Shown: positions 61,034-64,000 of the stretch, piece after piece
How positions within the stretch are numbered: the first letter of the stretch is position 1
How the letters are laid out: each line of letters starts with the position of its first letter
NCBI RefSeq assembly: GCF_001612845.1
Contig: NZ_BDBF01000002.1
Location: forward strand, 1 to 64,000
Length of the DNA stretch: 64,000 bases
DNA from: Nocardia elegans NBRC 108235
Lineage (GTDB): Bacteria > Actinomycetota > Actinomycetes > Mycobacteriales > Mycobacteriaceae
Direction: 5' to 3'
Notes under the pieces: model-generated
The model's input: the letters and a program-made list of their open reading frames with translations, nothing else
The model's database searches: none
Told to the model about the DNA's origin: nothing
Translations under genes and position numbers: made by a program

Positions 61034-62254
61034 ATGCCAGAGGCCGTCATCGTTTCGTTCGCCCGCTCCCCCATCGGCCGCGCAGGCAAGGGTTCGCTGG
61101 TGACCATGCGTCCCGACGACCTCGCGACCCAGATGGTCCGCGCCGCCCTGGACAAGGTTCCGGCGCTGAACCCCGCCGACATCGACGATCTGATGCTCGG
61201 CTGCGGACAGCCCGGCGGCGAGGCCGGATTCAACATGGCCAAGGTGGTCGCCACTCAGCTCGGCTACGACTTCCTGCCCGGCGTGACTCTGAACCGGTAC
61301 TGCTCGTCGTCGCTGCAGACCACCCGGATGGCGCTGCACGCCATCAAGGCCGGTGAGGGCGATGTGTTCATCTCCGCCGGTGTCGAGACCGTGTCGCGGT
61401 TCCCGAAGGGCACCTCCGACGGCTGGCCGGACACCCACAACGAGAAGTTCGCCGAGGCCGAGGCCCGCACCGCCAAGCGCGCCGAGGGCGGCTCCGACGG
61501 CTGGGCCGACCCGCGCGAGGGTGGCGATCTCCCCGACATCTACATCGCGATGGGCCAGACCGCCGAGAACGTCGCCCAGTTCACCGGCATCTCCCGCGAG
61601 GAGCAGGACCACTGGGGCGTGCGGTCGCAGAACCGCGCCGAGGAGGCCATCAAGGCCGGCTTCTTCGAGCGTGAGATCACCCCGGTGACGCTGCCCGACG
61701 GCACCGTCGTCTCCACCGACGACGGCCCGCGCCCCGGCACCACCTACGAGAAGATCTCGCAGCTCAAGCCGGTCTTCCGTCCCGATGGCACCATCACCGC
61801 CGGTAACGCCTGCCCGCTCAACGACGGTGCGGCCGCGCTGGTCATCATGAGCGACACCAAGGCCAAGGAGCTGGGCCTGACCCCGCTGGCGCGCATCGTG
61901 TCCACCGGTGTGTCGGGTCTGTCGCCGGAGATCATGGGCCTGGGCCCGATCGAGGCCGTGCGCAAGGCGCTGAAGATCGCCGGCAAGACCATCGACGACA
62001 TCGACCTCTACGAGATCAACGAGGCCTTCGCCGTGCAGGTGCTGGGCTCGGCTCGTGAGCTGAACATGGACCTGGACAAGCTGAACGTCTCCGGCGGCGC
62101 CATCGCCCTCGGCCACCCGTTCGGCATGACCGGCGCCCGCATCACCGCCACCCTGATCAACAACCTGCAGACCCACGACAAGCAGTTCGGTCTGGAGACC
62201 ATGTGTGTCGGCGGTGGCCAGGGCATGGCCATGGTCATCGAGCGCCTGAGCTGA
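61034..62254 (+). CDS. fadA3: Acetyl-CoA acetyltransferase (thiolase, FadA3-like)
   Basis: The 406-residue thiolase has the acyl-accepting C90 in [13 protein letters not shown], the NEAFAVQ block near 337, [10 protein letters not shown] with the catalytic His near 360, and the general-base Cys in [11 protein letters not shown] near 391. It catalyses CoA-dependent cleavage or condensation of acyl-CoA in beta-oxidation or ketoester turnover. The start ATG 61034 has AAGGAG 8 bases upstream. It matches fadA3 (Rv1074c) next to the Rv1075c hydrolase. Codon use is very strongly biased to C/G third bases, suggesting high expression. Confidence 0.94.
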   Translation: MPEAVIVSFARSPIGRAGKGSLVTMRPDDLATQMVRAALDKVPALNPADIDDLMLGCGQPGGEAGFNMAKVVATQLGYDFLPGVTLNRYCSSSLQTTRMALHAIKAGEGDVFISAGVETVSRFPKGTSDGWPDTHNEKFAEAEARTAKRAEGGSDGWADPREGGDLPDIYIAMGQTAENVAQFTGISREEQDHWGVRSQNRAEEAIKAGFFEREITPVTLPDGTVVSTDDGPRPGTTYEKISQLKPVFRPDGTITAGNACPLNDGAAALVIMSDTKAKELGLTPLARIVSTGVSGLSPEIMGLGPIEAVRKALKIAGKTIDDIDLYEINEAFAVQVLGSARELNMDLDKLNVSGGAIALGHPFGMTGARITATLINNLQTHDKQFGLETMCVGGGQGMAMVIERLS

Positions 62255-62459
62255 GACTGTCCCGCCTCTCCGCGCCTTCAGCGGACGGGTGAGTGCCGCG
62301 AGATCCGCGCTGCGGGGCGGCGGGTGGGTGCCTCGTCGGGGTCTGGGCGTGCCCGACGAGTTACCCATGTGCTCGCGAAATCAGTCGGCCGGTTCCGCAC
62401 CGAAGAGGTGGGGAGCCGGTCGATTGTCGTTGCGGGGCGGCGGGTCGAGGGAGGCACTC

Positions 62460-62476
62460 ATTACCCGGCGGGTAAT
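62460..62476. promoter_or_regulatory. ATTACCC-GGC-GGGTAAT palindrome upstream of DUF1330
   Basis: Perfect 7-bp arms with a 3-base centre lie 66 bases before the DUF1330 ATG. The sequence has the form of a TetR or MarR operator. A direct repeat of TGCGGGGCGGCGGGT (near 62311 and 62431) lies just upstream in the same intergenic region. Confidence 0.65.
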
Positions 62477-62541
62477 CGACTTCACTACGGTGGCGCGGAA
62501 ATATCAATGGCGTCAACACAACTCGGTTCGAGGAGTTCGAG

Positions 62542-62877
62542 ATGCCTGCCTACGCTGTGGCCCACCTGCACGATGTGGATGTCAACGCCGAGATCGTGGA
62601 GTATCTGCGCCGGATCGACGGGACGCTGGCGCCGTTCGGCGGGAAGTTCATCGTGCACGGCGGCCGGCAGCTGGTCGCCGAAGGGCCCACGGATGCCGTC
62701 GCGATCGTCATCGAATTTCCGGATTACGAGGCGGCACAAGCCTGGTACGCCTCGCCGGAATATCTGGAGATCCTGCCGCTGCGACTGAACAACGCGGGCG
62801 GAGTCGCGGTTCTGGCCGATTACTGCGGTGACGACCACGTCGCCACCGATGTGCTCCCTGCCGAACTGCTCGCCTGA
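62542..62877 (+). CDS. DUF1330 domain protein
   Basis: The 111-residue protein has a ferredoxin-like dimeric alpha+beta barrel pattern: AYAVAHLHDVDVNAEIVEYLRRIDGTLAPFGGKFIVHGG, then VAIVIEFPDYEAAQAWYASPEYLEILPLRLNNAGG. The EFPDYEAAQAWYxSPEY block is the DUF1330 signature. Function is unknown; related barrels bind small aromatic ligands. ATG 62542 follows GAGGAGTTCGAG. A palindromic operator candidate upstream suggests regulated expression. It converges on the Bax-inhibitor gene. Confidence 0.88.
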   Translation: MPAYAVAHLHDVDVNAEIVEYLRRIDGTLAPFGGKFIVHGGRQLVAEGPTDAVAIVIEFPDYEAAQAWYASPEYLEILPLRLNNAGGVAVLADYCGDDHVATDVLPAELLA

Positions 62878-62935
62878 ATGTCGCCGCGGCGCTCGGGCCC
62901 GCACGCGGAGATTTCCGACACCCCCGAAACGCGAA

Positions 62936-62964
62936 GAGGTGGCTGCCGGTGTGGCAGCCACCTC
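62936..62964. terminator. Hairpin terminator between DUF1330 and BI-1 genes
   Basis: GAGGTGGCTGCC (62936-62947) pairs perfectly with GGCAGCCACCTC (62953-62964) around a 5-base loop, between two convergent genes and 20 bases from the BI-1 stop. Confidence 0.85.
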
Positions 62965-62984
62965 GTCGGTGTTCGGGCGCGGGA

Positions 62985-63836
62985 TCAGTCGTTCTGCAGA
63001 TAACTCAGCAGGCGCAGGATCTCCAGGTACAGCCAGACCAGGGTGACGGTCAGGCCCAGGGCGACGCCCCACGCGGCCTTCTCCGGCGCACCGGCGCGGA
63101 TCAGCTGGTCGGCGGCGTCGAAGTCGAGCAGGAAGCTGAAGGCCGCGATCGCGATGCAGACCAGGCTGAAGATGATCGCCACGGTGCCGCCGTCGCGCAG
63201 GCCGAAGCCGCCGGGAGTGAAGAAGGCGGCGATCAGGTTGCCCAGCATGAGGACGATCACACCGATCATGGCGCCGACGAGCATGCGGGTGAAGCGCGGG
63301 GTGACCCGGATGGCTCCGGTCTTGTAGACCACGAGCATGCCGAAGAACACACCGAAGGTGCCCAGAACCGCCTGGGCGATCAGACCGCCGCCACCGACGC
63401 CACCGAATTCCACATTGGTGAACATGAACGACAGCGCGCCCAGGAAGAAGCCTTCGGCGGCCGCGTAGCTCAGCACGATGGCCTTGTTGTCCTGCTTGCG
63501 GCCGAAGGTGGCGACCATGACCAGCACGAAGCCGACCAGCCCACCGACGATCACGAACAGCGGGGCCAGCGCGTGGTTGGCCGCGGTCGCACCGTAGGCG
63601 ATGATCGCGGCGATGGTGACCACGCCGAGGGTGATGCCGGTCTTGGTGACGACATCGTCGATCGTCATCGGCCGGGTGGCCGGCGCCTGCTGATACGGCT
63701 GCTGGACACCGTACTGGCTCTGCTGTCCGTACTGCGCGAACTGCCCGGCGCCCGCTGCCGCCGAACCGAATCCCGCGTATCCACCGCCCTGTTGTTGCGG
63801 CAAATTTTTGAAGATCGGGTTACTTGTGGTGCGCAA
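62985..63836 (-). CDS. Bax inhibitor-1/YccA family membrane protein
   Basis: The 283-residue protein opens MRTTSNPIFKNLPQQQGGGYAGFG with a Gln/Gly/Tyr-rich cytosolic region (about 1-55), then seven membrane segments. One is LAPLFVIVGGLVGFVLVMVATF, and the family region is AIVLSYAAAEGFFLGALSFMF. The C-terminal helix carries DFDAADQLI, the Asp pair used for pH sensing in BI-1/YetJ proteins. Family members are pH-sensitive calcium-leak channels. The start is TTG 63836 with AAGG 12 bases upstream; the conserved opening supports it. Little can be seen upstream before the window ends. Confidence 0.88.
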   Translation of the reverse strand: MRTTSNPIFKNLPQQQGGGYAGFGSAAAGAGQFAQYGQQSQYGVQQPYQQAPATRPMTIDDVVTKTGITLGVVTIAAIIAYGATAANHALAPLFVIVGGLVGFVLVMVATFGRKQDNKAIVLSYAAAEGFFLGALSFMFTNVEFGGVGGGGLIAQAVLGTFGVFFGMLVVYKTGAIRVTPRFTRMLVGAMIGVIVLMLGNLIAAFFTPGGFGLRDGGTVAIIFSLVCIAIAAFSFLLDFDAADQLIRAGAPEKAAWGVALGLTVTLVWLYLEILRLLSYLQND

Positions 63837-64000
63837 GGTCCCGTGCCTTTCCGAAGTAGCGGTCCACGTCCGTCGTGTCCGTCTGAGTATCCAACGATCC
63901 GCTCCGGGAGCAAGTTCCCGAACCGGACATCAAATCGGACATATCAGACTGTACTGCCCGTAATCTACTCCCGCCGGGCGGTGTGCAGGCCACACACGGA

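Noticed and set aside
1..64000. CRISPR arrays, tRNA/rRNA genes, insertion sequences, phage attachment sites, replication origin
   Set aside because: I looked for regular spacer-repeat arrays, tRNA TPsiC-like GGTTCGAxTCC segments with acceptor stems, transposase motifs with terminal inverted repeats and DnaA-box clusters. None is convincing by eye.

Overview
The window is chromosomal DNA of a high-GC mycolic-acid actinomycete, most likely Nocardia or a close relative. This follows from codon use, GTG/TTG starts, tightly overlapping operons, mycothiol S-conjugate amidase (mca), an antigen-85-like esterase, a short-chain Z-prenyl synthase, a DesA-type acyl-ACP desaturase and a lipid-droplet-associated protein. 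From memory, the backbone runs parallel to the M. tuberculosis Rv1074c-Rv1110 neighbourhood: ispH, Rv1109c-like, xseA, xseB, DUF4245, glpX, fum, phoH2, desA2, glyA, coaA, uppS, hemolysin III-like, DUF255, Rv1083-like, mca, DUF4307, greA, metB, cbs, SGNH hydrolase, fadA3.

Layout. 1-11.5 kb: sbcC (partial) and sbcD, rmuC, a DUF6542 membrane protein, ispH, a lipid-droplet protein overlapping xseA-xseB, a VOC protein, DUF4245, glpX and an HTH-like protein. 12-15.8 kb: one giant gene of 15 near-identical IPT/TIG domains, placed between glpX and fum. 15.9-23.7 kb: fum, a flavin monooxygenase divergent from a TetR gene with a perfect palindrome between them, an epoxide-hydrolase-like protein, a desaturase, an LGFP lipoprotein and phoH2. 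23.8-34.3 kb: glyA, a 39-residue peptide ORF, a DUF885 peptidase-like protein, coaA, uppS, a hemolysin III protein, a membrane nucleotide cyclase and a DUF255 thioredoxin-fold protein.

34.3-52.5 kb is accessory: about 18 kb inserted where M. tuberculosis has Rv1084 next to Rv1083. Its left part is a decayed defence region. It holds a frameshifted ABM gene, a regulator fragment, two inverted fragments of a type I restriction HsdR, an intact fusion of a GHKL/MORC-type ATPase with a PD-(D/E)XK nuclease, and a divergent Ltp-family membrane protein of the superinfection-exclusion type. Its middle is a complete minus-strand gas-vesicle operon (gvpY-like, SRPBCC/gvpZ-like, gvpA, F, G, O, J, L, S, K). 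Its right part has a truncated serine hydrolase, an Ag85-like esterase and a 1,817-residue single-chain acyl-CoA carboxylase of eukaryotic-like domain order.

52.5-64 kb returns to the backbone: Rv1083-like gene, mca, DUF4307, greA, metB, an SLT-like cell-wall enzyme with a long leader and MtrA-like direct repeats upstream, cbs, a secreted protein, an SGNH hydrolase, a thiolase, DUF1330 and a Bax-inhibitor-1 protein. Together the backbone serves DNA repair (SbcCD, RmuC, ExoVII), central carbon (FBPase, fumarase), C1 and sulfur metabolism (GlyA, MetB, Cbs, Mca), isoprenoids (IspH, UppS) and fatty acids (desaturase, thiolase, carboxylase). I see no rRNA, tRNA, CRISPR array, transposase or attachment site.
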